From NCBI GenBank assembly GCA_020633075.1, contig JACKEI010000001.1, positions 1,240,001 to 1,304,000 of the forward strand: a stretch of 64,000 bases of DNA, given 5' to 3'. Positions 1-9,251 of this stretch are shown in pieces. The notes beneath the pieces were generated by a model. The model worked only from the letters and a program-made list of their open reading frames with translations, did not search any database and was not told the DNA's origin. Made by a program: the position numbers and the translations under genes. Positions within the stretch are counted from its first letter, which is position 1. Each line of letters starts with the position of its first letter. The stretch is from Sandaracinaceae bacterium (lineage in GTDB: Bacteria > Myxococcota_A > Polyangia > Polyangiales > Houyiibacteriaceae).

Positions 1-2
1 CC

Positions 3-614
3 ATGCGCGCGAGGGGCTTCAAGATCGAGTCCCTCTCCATGCCGCCGGAGATGCTCACTGCGCGCCTGCCAGGCGTGGGGGCCGAGTGGATGGAGCGCAT
101 CGCGCAGCTGGACCACCACGCCCACTGGGTCGCGCAGTGTCGCTTCGAGGCCATGGGCCGCGTGCGGGTCGGCTTCGACGGGCGCCCCGCGGTCACGTAC
201 CACCCCACGGCGCGCGACGTGGGCGTGCTGCTCGACGGACTCGCGCTCGTCGCCGAGCTGATGTTCGAGGTCGGCGCCGAGGAGGTCTATCCAGGGGTGC
301 ATGGCGTGCCCGAGGTGCTGCGCAGCGTCGACGAGGTGGCCGCGCTGCGGCGCCCGGGCATCACCCGTGCGGACCTGCACATGGTGGCGTCTCACCTGTT
401 TGGCACGGCGGTGGCTGGTCGCTCGGCGCGTGACAGCGTGGTGGGCCCCAGCCTGGAGGCGCACGCGCTGCGTGGGCTGTACGTGATGGACGCGAGCGTC
501 TTCCCCACCAACCTGGGGGTGAACCCCCAGCACAGCATCATGGGCGTGGTCCACCGGGCCAGCGCGCAGCTCGCCAATCAGGAGCGGGCCGGGCGCTGGC
601 GCTGGGCCTCGTGA
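3..614 (+). CDS. GMC-family oxidoreductase, C-terminal part (5' end outside window)
   Basis: The frame is open to the left edge, so this is the C-terminal ~203 residues of a larger protein. The last third carries the typical GMC (glucose-methanol-choline) C-terminal signature: HLFGTA, then GLYVMDASVFPTNLGVNPQ, then HSIMGVV. In the family the segment around NPQ lines the FAD and substrate site. The family oxidises alcohols or sterols with FAD; the substrate cannot be told from this fragment. The ATG at position 3 is unlikely to be the true start. The last 37 bases overlap the convergent homocysteine methyltransferase gene. Confidence 0.8.
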   Translation: MRARGFKIESLSMPPEMLTARLPGVGAEWMERIAQLDHHAHWVAQCRFEAMGRVRVGFDGRPAVTYHPTARDVGVLLDGLALVAELMFEVGAEEVYPGVHGVPEVLRSVDEVAALRRPGITRADLHMVASHLFGTAVAGRSARDSVVGPSLEAHALRGLYVMDASVFPTNLGVNPQHSIMGVVHRASAQLANQERAGRWRWAS

Positions 615-1450
615 GCGGCAAAGCGCTGGGCTAGCGCGGCGCAGTGGGCGGGGCCCGTCCCGCAGCAGCCCCCGAGGACACTGGCGCCGGCCCGTCGCCA
701 CGTCTCTGCCAGGTCCACGTAGCGGGCCGCGGCGGGGACGTCGGCGGCCGTCCAGCCCAGCGCGTCGTCGGGGTGGCCCGCGTTCGCGTAGGCGCCCACT
801 CGCCCCCCAAGTGCAGCCAGCGCCTCGACGTAGGGGAGGGTGAGGGCCGCCGGGGTGCAGTTCACCAGGATGCAGCTTGCGCCCCGCTCGAGCGCCCCTC
901 GCGCGGCGGCGTGCATGGCTTCCGGCGTGAGCAGCGTCCCGTCGGGGCCGGCCGTGAACGCGGCCCAGGTCTCAACCCCGGTGGCCACGCACTCTTCCAC
1001 TGCGACCCAGGCCTCGCGCGCGACGGGGAAGGTCTCGCAGAGCAGGAGGTCGCAGCCGGCCTCGGCGAGCGTGCGAGCCAGCTGCCGGTGCTCCTCCCGC
1101 GCCCCCTCGAGGGGGCTCAGGTCCGGCCGGTAGCAGTCCTCCACGGGCGCGAGGCTGCCTGCGACGCGCGCGCTCGTCGGCACGGCCGCACGCGCGAGCT
1201 CCACCGCCCGGGTGGCCAGCGCCTCGAAGCCGGCGCCCAGCTTGCGCGGTTGGGTGCGGAAGGTGTTGGCGGTGTGAACGCTGGCCCCCGCGCGAGCGTA
1301 GTCGGCGTGGATCTGGCTCAGCACCTCGGGCGCCGAGTCGATGGCCCCCGCGCTCCACAGGGGCAGCGGGGTCTGGACCCCTCGGCGCAGCAGCTCCGTG
1401 CCCACAGGGCCGTCCAGGATGTCCACGTGTTCGGCCGGGAGACCCGACAC
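578..1450 (-). CDS. homocysteine S-methyltransferase family protein
   Basis: This 290-residue protein has the homocysteine/betaine S-methyltransferase fold. It begins with ILDGPVGTELLRRG. It keeps all three expected zinc ligands: one Cys in VNCTP (residue 198) and the paired Cys in GGCCGT (262-263). Length matches stand-alone enzymes such as MmuM, which methylate homocysteine with S-methylmethionine; that donor is inferred, not seen. I chose GTG at 1450 because homology starts there; the longer frame upstream overlaps the preceding lipoprotein gene. That gene ends 7 bases before, so the two may be co-transcribed. No cobalamin-binding domain is present. Confidence 0.85.
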   Translation of the reverse strand: MSGLPAEHVDILDGPVGTELLRRGVQTPLPLWSAGAIDSAPEVLSQIHADYARAGASVHTANTFRTQPRKLGAGFEALATRAVELARAAVPTSARVAGSLAPVEDCYRPDLSPLEGAREEHRQLARTLAEAGCDLLLCETFPVAREAWVAVEECVATGVETWAAFTAGPDGTLLTPEAMHAAARGALERGASCILVNCTPAALTLPYVEALAALGGRVGAYANAGHPDDALGWTAADVPAAARYVDLAETWRRAGASVLGGCCGTGPAHCAALAQRFAAHEAQRQRPARS

Positions 1451-1457
1451 CTGCGCC

Positions 1458-1895
1458 TCAGTCGCGCAGCGACGCGTCGCGCTGATCCGTGGCCAGCTCG
1501 GGTCCGAGCTCTTGGAGGGTGGCCATGTAGCGCAGCCAGAGGCGATGCATGACCAGAGAGTCCGGCCCCAGCTCGTTCTCGAACACCAGGAAGGTGTCCA
1601 CGCACACGACGCCGCGAGGCCCGAGGGCCACCAGCAGGTCGGGCTCACCGTCGGCGACGCCGTAGTCGACCGCGCCGCTCATCATGCCCTCGCAGGTCTG
1701 CTGCGCGCCGTCCCAGTCGGAGCGGGCCACGATCGGGAGCGGGGTGACGTCCACGTCGCTACCGGTGCCCGCCGTGTCTCCGGCGTCGCCGCACGCTCCG
1801 AGGCTCATGGCCATCAAGGCCACGAGAGCGCTTCGCGCAGGCGCGAAACGCAGGGCACACCCAATGGCGCCAAGTCGGAAGGAGGGGAGGGGCAC
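1458..1895 (-). CDS. small putative lipoprotein, unknown function
   Basis: A 145-residue protein with an N-terminal signal ending in a lipobox (MSLGAC, Cys 35), so it is probably a lipoprotein secreted by Sec and anchored by lipid. The mature part is acidic, with a short low-complexity stretch (GDAGDTAGTGSDVD) and then a compact domain that contains two further Cys residues. I recognise no family. It sits 7 bases upstream of the homocysteine methyltransferase gene, but the two products have no obvious functional link. Confidence 0.6.
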   Translation of the reverse strand: MPLPSFRLGAIGCALRFAPARSALVALMAMSLGACGDAGDTAGTGSDVDVTPLPIVARSDWDGAQQTCEGMMSGAVDYGVADGEPDLLVALGPRGVVCVDTFLVFENELGPDSLVMHRLWLRYMATLQELGPELATDQRDASLRD

Positions 1896-1994
1896 GGTTT
1901 GCTTGTAAGGGTACCGGTTCTGCGCACGCGGTCAAGACTCACGACGTCTGGCCAGCGCGGGCGCATGACGCAGCGCGGGCGCCTCGCGCGCCGT

Positions 1995-2501
1995 TCAGTC
2001 GTGCAGGTGCTGACCGGTGGCGGCGCTGACGAATTGCGCGAGGATGCCGTCGGCCACGCGCAGGCGGCGGCTGAGCTCCCGCGCGACGTTCATGATGAAG
2101 ATGCTGTAGGCCTTCGGGTCTCGGCGATACAGCAGCTCCTCGAGAGACTGGGGCGTCATGCGGAGCATCAGCGTGTGCGCGACGGCGCGCACCGTGGCCG
2201 AGCGTGGCTGCACGTCGATCAGGCTCATCTCGCCGAAGCAGTCCCCGGGCCCGAAGAGCGCCACACGGAACTCGCCTCCGCGCCCGTGCTTCACCACCTC
2301 GAGCTCGCCCGCGATGACCAGGAACATCTCCTGTCGGTCATCGCCCTCTTCCACGACCGCGTCGCCGGGCTGAACGGTCATGACGGGGAGCTCTGCGGCC
2401 AACACGCGCAGCGTCTCGTCGTCGAGCCCACCGAAGAGGCCGACGTCGCGCAGCATGTCGGCGCGGATCTTTGGAGGAGGCGGGATGGACGTGTCGACCA
2501 T
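1995..2501 (-). CDS. cyclic nucleotide-binding domain protein
   Basis: A single CNB (CAP/CRP effector) domain fills this 168-residue protein. The phosphate-binding cassette is well kept: GDCFGEMSLID followed by RSATVRA, with the Glu and Arg that contact the ribose and phosphate in cAMP/cGMP-binding members. There is no HTH at the C-terminus, so it is not a CRP-type transcription factor. It may act as a soluble sensor for a partner protein. The ATG at 2501 is preferred; an in-frame ATG at 2519 adds six residues, and neither has a clear ribosome-binding site. The Ser/Thr kinase gene is divergent, 45 bases away. Confidence 0.8.
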   Translation of the reverse strand: MVDTSIPPPPKIRADMLRDVGLFGGLDDETLRVLAAELPVMTVQPGDAVVEEGDDRQEMFLVIAGELEVVKHGRGGEFRVALFGPGDCFGEMSLIDVQPRSATVRAVAHTLMLRMTPQSLEELLYRRDPKAYSIFIMNVARELSRRLRVADGILAQFVSAATGQHLHD

Positions 2502-2546
2502 AGTTCCGGCAGCGTACAACGAAGGCGGGCGCGGAGAGGACCCAAA

Positions 2547-4805
2547 ATGCGCGGGACGCCGGGGAGTATCGTGCTTTACCTGCCTCGCCCCCGCGGGCTA
2601 GAGTCCCCTCTGGGCCGGCGCGTCTCGACCGAACACGCTCGCCCGAGCCTCCCCCAAGGTTCTCGTTCGTTTCACGAGCAGCGTTTGGCCATCGGCACCG
2701 AAGCTATCGATCTTCCACGCCCTTTCGGGCCGTACACCTTGACCCGCCGCCTCGCCGTGGGGGGCATGGCAGAGGTGTACGTGGCGAAGACCCAAGGGAT
2801 CGGCGGCTTCGAGAAGCTGCTGGCCATCAAGGTCATCCACCCGACGTACTCGGAGGACGAGCAGTTCGTCACGATGCTCGTGGAGGAGGCCAAGCTGAGC
2901 GTCTTGCTGAACCACAACAACGTGGTGCAGACCTTCGACCTCGGCTGCACGGACGACACCTACTTCATCGCGATGGAGCTGGTGGAGGGAGCGGACTGCT
3001 ACCGCATCATCAAGGCCCTGCGCACGCGCAAGGCGTCGCTCCCTCTCGACATCTGCGCCTACATCGTGTCGGCGGTCTCCTCGGCCCTCGACTACGCGCA
3101 CCGCAAGCGCGACAGCAAGGGGAACCCGCTGCGCATCGTGCACCGGGACGTCTCGCCGCAGAACGTGCTGGTGAGCTTCTCGGGGGACGTCAAGCTGGCG
3201 GACTTCGGCATCGCCAAGGCCGCGTTGTGGACGCAGGACACGCAGGTCGGCGTCATCAAGGGCAAGTACTACTACATGTCCCCCGAGCAGGCGTGGGGGG
3301 ACCCCATGGACCACCGCTCCGACATCTTCTCCGCGGGGGTCGTGCTGCACGAGCTGCTCACGGGGGAGATGCTCTACCAGGCCGACAACCTGCCCGAGCT
3401 CCTGGACCGCGTGCGCAAGGCGGAGCTGCGGCCCCCGTCCGCGTACCGCCGTGACGTCCCCCCAGAGCTCGATGCCATCACCATGAAGGCGCTCGCGCGG
3501 CGCCCCGAGGACCGCTACGAGTCGGCCCATGACTTCGGTCAGGCGCTGACCCAGTTCCTCTATCAACACCAGCCGTCCTTCACCACCGCGCGCGTCGCGC
3601 GCCTGATGGCGCAGCTCTTCACGGACGAGTACGCGGCGGCGACGGGTGCGCCGCCCCTCTCCACCGAGAAGCTGCTGGCGACCGATCCCGGACGGCGCGA
3701 CTCCGTGGCCTTGAAGATGACGGTCGACGAGTACGAGCCCGGTGCCAAGAGCGTCATCTTCGACATGAAGCGCACGCGCGACGACCTGCCCACGCTCGGT
3801 CGCCCGTCCGGCGCCGACGACCGGCCGACCAGCCCCAACGCGATTCGGGTCACGGCCCGGCCGCCCCGCTACACCTCCAAGCAGGCCCCTCCCGTGGTCG
3901 TCTCACGGGCCGGCGACGACGAGGACGCCCCCACGATGATGCTGGACCGCGGCAACCTCGCGCTCGGCGATCTGGGTGGGGAGCTCGAGGCAGACGCCGG
4001 CTTCGACGACGACGAGGCGACCGTTGTGGAGGACCTCGATCTCGGCGGCCGCTTCAAGGATCTGGTCGCCGCCGAGGTGCGTCCGGCCTTGCCGGCGAGG
4101 GGCTCACCCTCCATCGAGCTCAGCGCGTCACTCGCCGAGGACGCGGACGTGTATCTGAACCCCGTGTCGGTGTCGGGTCCCAACGTCATCCCCAAGGCCC
4201 CGCGCGTCCCTCGTGAGGCGGCCGCCATGATGACGCCCAGGACCGACACCCCGGCTGCGGCCAGTTCCGATGCGAGGTCGCGACGGATCCTCCAGGCGGC
4301 GCGTTGGCTCGTGGTGGCGGCCCTCGTGGGCGTCATCACGTACCTCGTCATCGCCAGGTTCATGACCCCGGGTGCGCCGCCCGTGGTGCGCATCGACTCC
4401 GCTCCGCCGGGCGCCCAGCTGCTGCTGGACGGTAACCTCCTGTCAGAGCCCACGCCGGCTCGCATCGAGGGACTCGCCGTGGACAGCGATCACGCCATCG
4501 AGGTGCGGCTGGCCGGACATGAGCCCTGGACCACGCACCTGCGTGTGCAGGCCGGCGAGCAGGAGCAGGTGGCGGTGCTGGTGCCTCTGACGCGCGTCGT
4601 GGAGGTGGTGTCCGAGCCGCCAGGGGCCGAGGTGCGTTGCGACAATGTGCTCGAGGGGCGCACGCCGCTGCGCCTCGGTCGGCGGCGCGTGGGGGAGACG
4701 CTGGACATCAGCGTGACCATCGACGGACGCGAGCCGGTGTCGCACCGGCTGGTCGTGCTGGAGGGCGAAGGCGCTCAGACCCTGCGAGTCCTGGGGAGCC
4801 AGTAG
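2547..4805 (+). CDS. Hanks-type Ser/Thr protein kinase with C-terminal PEGA domains
   Basis: The kinase domain (about residues 63-330) has a glycine-rich loop GGMAEVYVAK, the ATP-binding Lys 95 in AIKVI, the catalytic loop HRDVSPQN, DFGIAK and SPEQ. The HRDVSPQN variant is common in myxobacterial kinases. A ~250-residue acidic, disordered linker follows. One transmembrane helix (WLVVAALVGVITYLVIARF, about 585-605) then leads to two tandem PEGA-like repeats, each starting with a PPGA motif, which would lie outside the membrane. The ATG at 2547 is chosen because gagagga stands 6 bases upstream; the frame is open far beyond it. It probably phosphorylates cytoplasmic targets in response to an envelope signal; substrates are unknown. 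Confidence 0.9.
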   Translation: MRGTPGSIVLYLPRPRGLESPLGRRVSTEHARPSLPQGSRSFHEQRLAIGTEAIDLPRPFGPYTLTRRLAVGGMAEVYVAKTQGIGGFEKLLAIKVIHPTYSEDEQFVTMLVEEAKLSVLLNHNNVVQTFDLGCTDDTYFIAMELVEGADCYRIIKALRTRKASLPLDICAYIVSAVSSALDYAHRKRDSKGNPLRIVHRDVSPQNVLVSFSGDVKLADFGIAKAALWTQDTQVGVIKGKYYYMSPEQAWGDPMDHRSDIFSAGVVLHELLTGEMLYQADNLPELLDRVRKAELRPPSAYRRDVPPELDAITMKALARRPEDRYESAHDFGQALTQFLYQHQPSFTTARVARLMAQLFTDEYAAATGAPPLSTEKLLATDPGRRDSVALKMTVDEYEPGAKSVIFDMKRTRDDLPTLGRPSGADDRPTSPNAIRVTARPPRYTSKQAPPVVVSRAGDDEDAPTMMLDRGNLALGDLGGELEADAGFDDDEATVVEDLDLGGRFKDLVAAEVRPALPARGSPSIELSASLAEDADVYLNPVSVSGPNVIPKAPRVPREAAAMMTPRTDTPAAASSDARSRRILQAARWLVVAALVGVITYLVIARFMTPGAPPVVRIDSAPPGAQLLLDGNLLSEPTPARIEGLAVDSDHAIEVRLAGHEPWTTHLRVQAGEQEQVAVLVPLTRVVEVVSEPPGAEVRCDNVLEGRTPLRLGRRRVGETLDISVTIDGREPVSHRLVVLEGEGAQTLRVLGSQ

Positions 4806-4837
4806 CGGCGGGGCTCGCGCCCGGCGACGGCTGGGCT

Positions 4838-5701
4838 CTAGTGGCTGCTGGCGCCGAGCTCGGCGTTGTCTATCAAGCGCGTGGTGCCGATGTGCGCCGC
4901 GATGAGCACGACCAGGCGCGTGGGGGTGGTGCCCGCCGGAGGCGCCTGGAGCGTGTCGGGGTCCACGGCGCTCACGTAGTCGATGCGGTCTACGCTGGGG
5001 GCGACGTGCTCGTGAGCCGCGGCGGCGAGCCTGGCTGCGTCCCGCTCGCCGGCTGCCCAGAGGGCCTCCGCGGCTCGCAGGCCTCGCGACAGGCCGAGCG
5101 CGCGGGCGCGGTCGGTGGGGCTGAGGTAGCGGTTGCGTGAGCTCAGCGCCAGGCCGTCGGCCTCACGGACGATGGGGCAGCCGACCATCTCGACGGGCAT
5201 GGACAGGTCCTGCACCATGCGCCCGAGCACACGCCACTGCTGATAGTCCTTGGTGCCGAAGGCCGCCGCGCAGGGCCCCACCAGGTTGAAGAGCTTGTTG
5301 ACCACCGTGGTGACGCCGCGGAAGTGCCCGGGCCGGAACTCGCCCTCGAGGGGCTGCGTCACGGCCTCCACCTCCACGTGCGTCTGGAAGCCCGGTGGAT
5401 ACATCGCCGCAGGGGAGGGGGCGAACACGAGGTCCACGCCGGCCGAGCCGCACAGCGCGACGTCATCATCGAGCGTGCGTGGGTAGCGCTCGAGGTCGTC
5501 CGTGGGCGCGAACTGCAGCGGGTTCACGAAGATGGTGAGCACGCGCAGGTCCGTGAGTGGGCCCAGCGCCGCGACGAGCGAGAGGTGCCCCTGGTGCAGC
5601 GCACCCATGGTGGGGACGAGGCCCACTCGCTGGCCAGCGGCGCGCGCCGCGTCGCAGGCAGCGCGCAGCGCGACCGGATCATGAATGACGCGCGGCGGCA
5701 T
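4838..5701 (-). CDS. panC: pantothenate synthetase
   Basis: PanC condenses pantoate and beta-alanine using ATP, the last step of pantothenate synthesis. The 287-residue length is usual. Family signatures are present: PTMGALHQGHLSLV near residue 30 (the HxGH nucleotide-binding motif), FVNPLQF, GEFRPGHFRGV, and LSSRNRYLS. The gene starts 5 bases after the panB stop on the same strand, so the two form a panBC operon. Its 3' end is convergent with the PEGA kinase gene, 32 bases apart. Confidence 0.97.
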   Translation of the reverse strand: MPPRVIHDPVALRAACDAARAAGQRVGLVPTMGALHQGHLSLVAALGPLTDLRVLTIFVNPLQFAPTDDLERYPRTLDDDVALCGSAGVDLVFAPSPAAMYPPGFQTHVEVEAVTQPLEGEFRPGHFRGVTTVVNKLFNLVGPCAAAFGTKDYQQWRVLGRMVQDLSMPVEMVGCPIVREADGLALSSRNRYLSPTDRARALGLSRGLRAAEALWAAGERDAARLAAAAHEHVAPSVDRIDYVSAVDPDTLQAPPAGTTPTRLVVLIAAHIGTTRLIDNAELGASSH

Positions 5702-5706
5702 CGGGC

Positions 5707-6642
5707 TCAGGCGACCGGTCCGTAGGCCGGTCCGGGGCGGCGCTCGGGGTTCGAGGGCAGCGACGTGCCGGGTAGGGGGCTCGCGCTGGGGCCGGCGTCT
5801 TCACGTCGCACCTGACCGAAGGCGTACTCGTCGGTGGGGAAGGCGCCGCTGCGGACCTCTTCGCAGTAGCGCGCGGCGGCCCGCTTGCCCTCCTCGAACC
5901 ACTCGGCGTAGCGCTTCACGAACTTGGGCCGCAGGTCTGGCGTCAGACCCAGCAGGTCGTAACAGACCAGCACCTGTCCGTCGCACGAGGGGCCCGCGCC
6001 GATGCCGATGGTGGGGATGGCCACTGCGTCCGTGATGGCCGCGGCGAGATCACTCGGGATACCTTCCAGCACCAAGGCGAAGGCCCCGGCGTCCGCCACG
6101 GCGCGCGCGTCGTCGAACACTCGCGCGGCCGCGTCCTCGGTCTTGCCCTGCACCCGGAAGCCGCCCATCGCGTGCACGCTCTGCGGCGTTAGCCCCACGT
6201 GGCCGACCACGGGGATGCCCGCGTTGACGATGCGCTCGATGGTGCCGGCGGCGTTGCGGCCACCCTCGAGCTTCACCGAGTGCGCGCCTCCCGTGGAGAG
6301 GAAGCGGGCGGCGTTGCGCAGCGCGTCCTCGGGGCTGATCTGCCAGCTCATGAAGGGCATGTCGCCGACGATGTGCGCGCGCTGGGTCCCACGGGCGACG
6401 GCGCGGCAGTGGTAGACGATCTCGTCGACGGTGACCGGCAGGGTGGAGTCCAGGCCCTGGACGACCATCCCGAGGCTGTCGCCGACCAGCAGCATGTCCA
6501 CGCCGGACTCGTCGAGCAGGCGGGCGAAGGTGGCGTCGTAGGCCGTCACCATCGTGATGCGCTCACCCGCGCGCTTCATGGCGCGCAGCGTCGGAACAGT
6601 GACGGGCTTGGTGGACGGAAGGGTCCCCTTGGGCTTGGTCAT
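5707..6642 (-). CDS. panB: 3-methyl-2-oxobutanoate hydroxymethyltransferase
   Basis: PanB makes ketopantoate from 2-oxoisovalerate and methylenetetrahydrofolate. Signatures include ITMVTAYDATFARLLDESG, LLVGDSLGMVVQG (with the metal-binding Asp), VGDMPFMSW and KLEGG. It has a C-terminal tail of about 40 residues, somewhat longer than many PanB proteins (311 versus about 265-280). AGGAG stands 7 bases before the ATG. It is the first gene of the panBC operon; the 132 bases upstream hold no other gene. Confidence 0.97.
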   Translation of the reverse strand: MTKPKGTLPSTKPVTVPTLRAMKRAGERITMVTAYDATFARLLDESGVDMLLVGDSLGMVVQGLDSTLPVTVDEIVYHCRAVARGTQRAHIVGDMPFMSWQISPEDALRNAARFLSTGGAHSVKLEGGRNAAGTIERIVNAGIPVVGHVGLTPQSVHAMGGFRVQGKTEDAAARVFDDARAVADAGAFALVLEGIPSDLAAAITDAVAIPTIGIGAGPSCDGQVLVCYDLLGLTPDLRPKFVKRYAEWFEEGKRAAARYCEEVRSGAFPTDEYAFGQVRREDAGPSASPLPGTSLPSNPERRPGPAYGPVA

Positions 6643-6774
6643 GGGCGTTCTCCTGGCTTCGGTCGCGGCCGGGGCGATTCCCGGTCCACGCGTTCACCTG
6701 GCGCTAGCCGAACGGTAGCACGTGCTTTCGACGCCCGCACAGAGCTCGTGATTCAGTGGCCGGGCGCCGGGGGA

Positions 6775-8031
6775 TCAGCTGGCCAGGGCCGCGAGCTTGC
6801 TGGTGAGATCCTCGCGCAGCGGGCCGTCCTCCGGGGCGAGCACCAGGCCACGCTTGAGCATCCGGCGCGCCTCGTCGTCGAGACCGATGGCGGCCAGGAG
6901 GCGGCCTGCCTCGCCGTGTGCGCGCGCGCGGTCGTGCTCGGGCCCGCCGTCGGCCAACATGCGCCAGACGTCCGCCGCGCGGTCCAGGCGCCCCTGCCGC
7001 TCGTACAGGGCCGCGAGGGCCCAGCTCGTCCGCGGCGGAACGAAGGCGTCGCCCCGGTCGACGAAGCGCTTGAGCACGTCCTCCAGCAGCTCGGTCGCGC
7101 GAGCCCCCTGGTCCAGGCCTGCGCAGGTCAGACCGATCTCCTCGAGCAGGCTCCAGTCGGGCGAGCTGCCGCCCCGGTCGAGGGCCAGCTCCAGCACCTC
7201 GAGGGCCTCGGCGGGGGCCTGGGCCAGCCTCAGCTGCTGCCCCAGCGCGAAGTAGGGCCGGTAGTCGTCCGGGAAGTCCTCGACCGCGCGTTGGAACGCG
7301 TCCAGGGCCGCCTCCTGGTCGCCACCCAGGCTGTGCAGCGCACCGATCTGCAAGTGCGCGCCCAGCCTGCGGTCTCCGCCGGCTCCGTCAGGGAGGGCGT
7401 CGAGGAAGCGCTGGTAGCCGGCGACGGCCGCTTCGCTGTCCCCCGCCAGCGTGCAGGCCTTGGCGTGCTCCAAGATGACGTAGACCGGAGCCTCTGCGCT
7501 CGCGAGCACGGACGCGAAGCCGTCCCGCGCGGCGTCGAAGCGCTCGTCATCGAGGGCCAGGAGGGCGTCGAAGAACTCGTCGCCATACTCGGCGTACTCG
7601 CTGGCCTGCTCTTCGTACCAGGAGCCCGCGAGTATGGCGATGCGCTCGTCTCGGGTGAGCGTCACCTTCCGGTTGGCCTGCTGGACCTGGACGCGGTCGA
7701 GGTCGTCCAGAACGGTCAGCGCGGTCTCGGCGATGTCGGGGCTGGCGGCCACCTCGAGGGCCCCGCGCAGCTCCTCCGCCGCGAGCTCCAGCTCGCCTTG
7801 GGCTCGGTAGGCCCGGCCTTGCTCGAGGCGAACGCGGGCGATGCCGTCGCGGCACGCGTCGATGCGTTCCGTGAGCGGCTCGCGCTCCGCGCGCCGGTGG
7901 TCTGGCAGGGCGTCACGGGCCTTCTCGTAGGCGAGCTTGGCCTCGCCGAAGGACCCGCGCTCGAACAGGGCGTCGGCGTTGCGGCGGTGCGTGTCCGGGT
8001 CGCCGCCGAAGAGCTTGCGTAGGAAGGACAT
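6775..8031 (-). CDS. tetratricopeptide-repeat protein
   Basis: This 418-residue protein has no signal peptide and looks cytoplasmic. It is built almost wholly of TPR-like helical pairs, such as NADALFERGSFGEAKLAYEKA at the N-terminus and LGAHLQIGALHSLGGDQEAA in the middle. The short N-terminal segment MSFLRKLFGGDPD is amphipathic and basic, as in some membrane-surface proteins. It lies 19 bases after the next gene on the same strand and is probably co-transcribed with it. TPR proteins serve as scaffolds; no partner is evident. Confidence 0.75.
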   Translation of the reverse strand: MSFLRKLFGGDPDTHRRNADALFERGSFGEAKLAYEKARDALPDHRRAEREPLTERIDACRDGIARVRLEQGRAYRAQGELELAAEELRGALEVAASPDIAETALTVLDDLDRVQVQQANRKVTLTRDERIAILAGSWYEEQASEYAEYGDEFFDALLALDDERFDAARDGFASVLASAEAPVYVILEHAKACTLAGDSEAAVAGYQRFLDALPDGAGGDRRLGAHLQIGALHSLGGDQEAALDAFQRAVEDFPDDYRPYFALGQQLRLAQAPAEALEVLELALDRGGSSPDWSLLEEIGLTCAGLDQGARATELLEDVLKRFVDRGDAFVPPRTSWALAALYERQGRLDRAADVWRMLADGGPEHDRARAHGEAGRLLAAIGLDDEARRMLKRGLVLAPEDGPLREDLTSKLAALAS

Positions 8032-8050
8032 GGAGGACCTGCGCTCGGGG

Positions 8051-9193
8051 CTAGGTGCGCCCGGCTTTGTCTAGGGTGTCGAGGCGCTGGCGCGCGACCG
8101 TCTTGATGGGCTGCGCCACCGAGCGGCTCTTGGCCAGCGTGCGGAGGTCGTTCACGCGCATGTGCGGCACGAAGCGCAGTGAGATCCCCACGGGGGTCTT
8201 GGGATTGAAGAGCAGGGCGCTCTTGAGCTCGTAGCTCTGTAGCCACTGCCGGCGCGTCCCGATGTAGCGCAGGATGTCTTCGCCGATCTCGCGTGAGCAC
8301 GCGATGTTGGCCGCTTCTTTCTCGGTCATCTTGGGCGACGTCATGGCCGCCATCGCGACCCCCTTGTTCGTGTCGCGCACGAGCAGGGCGCGCGCGGCGG
8401 CGTCTCCCACCACGGCGAGCCGCAGCTTCTCGCTCTTGGTCATGGACTTGATCTGAAAGCTGAGGGGCTTGAACTTGTCCGCGACCTTCTCCTGGCGCTC
8501 ATCGCGGGCGGCGTCGGTCAGCTCTTGCTGCACGGCGTCCAGCTCGTCGGCGTCCGACGCGAGCGCCTCCCGGAAGATCATGTCGCCGGGCAGCGGCTCG
8601 TCCGTGGGCTCCGGGATGAGCTGGCCCTGAATGGCCTCGACGTGATCCTTGAAGCTCGGGATGCCGGTCAGCTCGACGCCGTTGCGTGCGCACAGCTCCA
8701 CCAAGCGGTCGGCCGTGGACATGCGCATGTTGCGGTTCTTGTAGAGGGCCTCGACGATGGTCGGTTCCTTCAGCAAGCGCTGCTGGTTCGTCGCGATGAC
8801 CTCGCAGAGGTGGTCGCTGGCCGAGCGGGCGACGTACAGCACCGCCGCGTCGGGCGTGTTGTGGTTCATCACGAGCGCTTCCATGAGCGCCTCGCGGTCG
8901 CTGAACTTGCGAGCCAGGGCTTCCAGGATGGCGGCGGGGAGCGCGGCCTCGGCGGCCGCCCGGAGCACGTTCTCCGGAAGACCCGTGAGCGTGGCGTCGG
9001 CGGCGCCCGCGATGCCCGCGTCGGGGTCGGACGCGAGCTGCACCATCAGGGTCACGAGGTCGCCGCCCTTGATGGGCACGAGCCCCTTGGCGGCCATCAG
9101 GCGCGCAGGGCCAGGGGACTTCGGATCGGCGAAGCGCCGGAGCGACTCAGGCAGCTCCTCGAGGGGCAGGGGGAGCGTGGTGGACTCGGACAT
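8051..9193 (-). CDS. conserved helical-repeat protein, unknown function
   Basis: A 380-residue soluble protein with no signal peptide. The first half (about residues 10-170) has HEAT-like helical repeats (LMVQLASDPDAGIAGAADATLTGLP; LEALARKFSDREALMEALVMNHN). The second half is basic and contains an invariant-looking segment on starting the cell's response to damage or turnover only by analogy: MTKSEKLRLAVVGDAAARALL. I recall proteins of this design as conserved across deltaproteobacterial genomes without a known function. It is transcribed just upstream of the TPR gene, 19 bases apart, so the two may work together. Confidence 0.65.
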   Translation of the reverse strand: MSESTTLPLPLEELPESLRRFADPKSPGPARLMAAKGLVPIKGGDLVTLMVQLASDPDAGIAGAADATLTGLPENVLRAAAEAALPAAILEALARKFSDREALMEALVMNHNTPDAAVLYVARSASDHLCEVIATNQQRLLKEPTIVEALYKNRNMRMSTADRLVELCARNGVELTGIPSFKDHVEAIQGQLIPEPTDEPLPGDMIFREALASDADELDAVQQELTDAARDERQEKVADKFKPLSFQIKSMTKSEKLRLAVVGDAAARALLVRDTNKGVAMAAMTSPKMTEKEAANIACSREIGEDILRYIGTRRQWLQSYELKSALLFNPKTPVGISLRFVPHMRVNDLRTLAKSRSVAQPIKTVARQRLDTLDKAGRT

Positions 9194-9251
9194 CGTGCCA
9201 AGGTGTATCAGAGATCCACCGGGAACGGCGAGTCGGCGCAGCGTGCGACGG

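Noticed and set aside
644..1552. Long plus-strand open frame opposite the methyltransferase gene
   Set aside because: It is rich in Arg, Gly and Ala without any motif, and is the antisense shadow of a gene with clear zinc-ligand motifs.
2598..3569. Minus-strand frame of 323 codons opposite the PEGA kinase
   Set aside because: Composition is His/Arg/Val-rich shadow of the kinase domain, which has complete catalytic motifs on the plus strand.
6199..8022. 607-codon plus-strand frame over panB and the TPR gene
   Set aside because: It is an antisense shadow in very GC-rich DNA; the minus strand encodes recognisable proteins across the same span.
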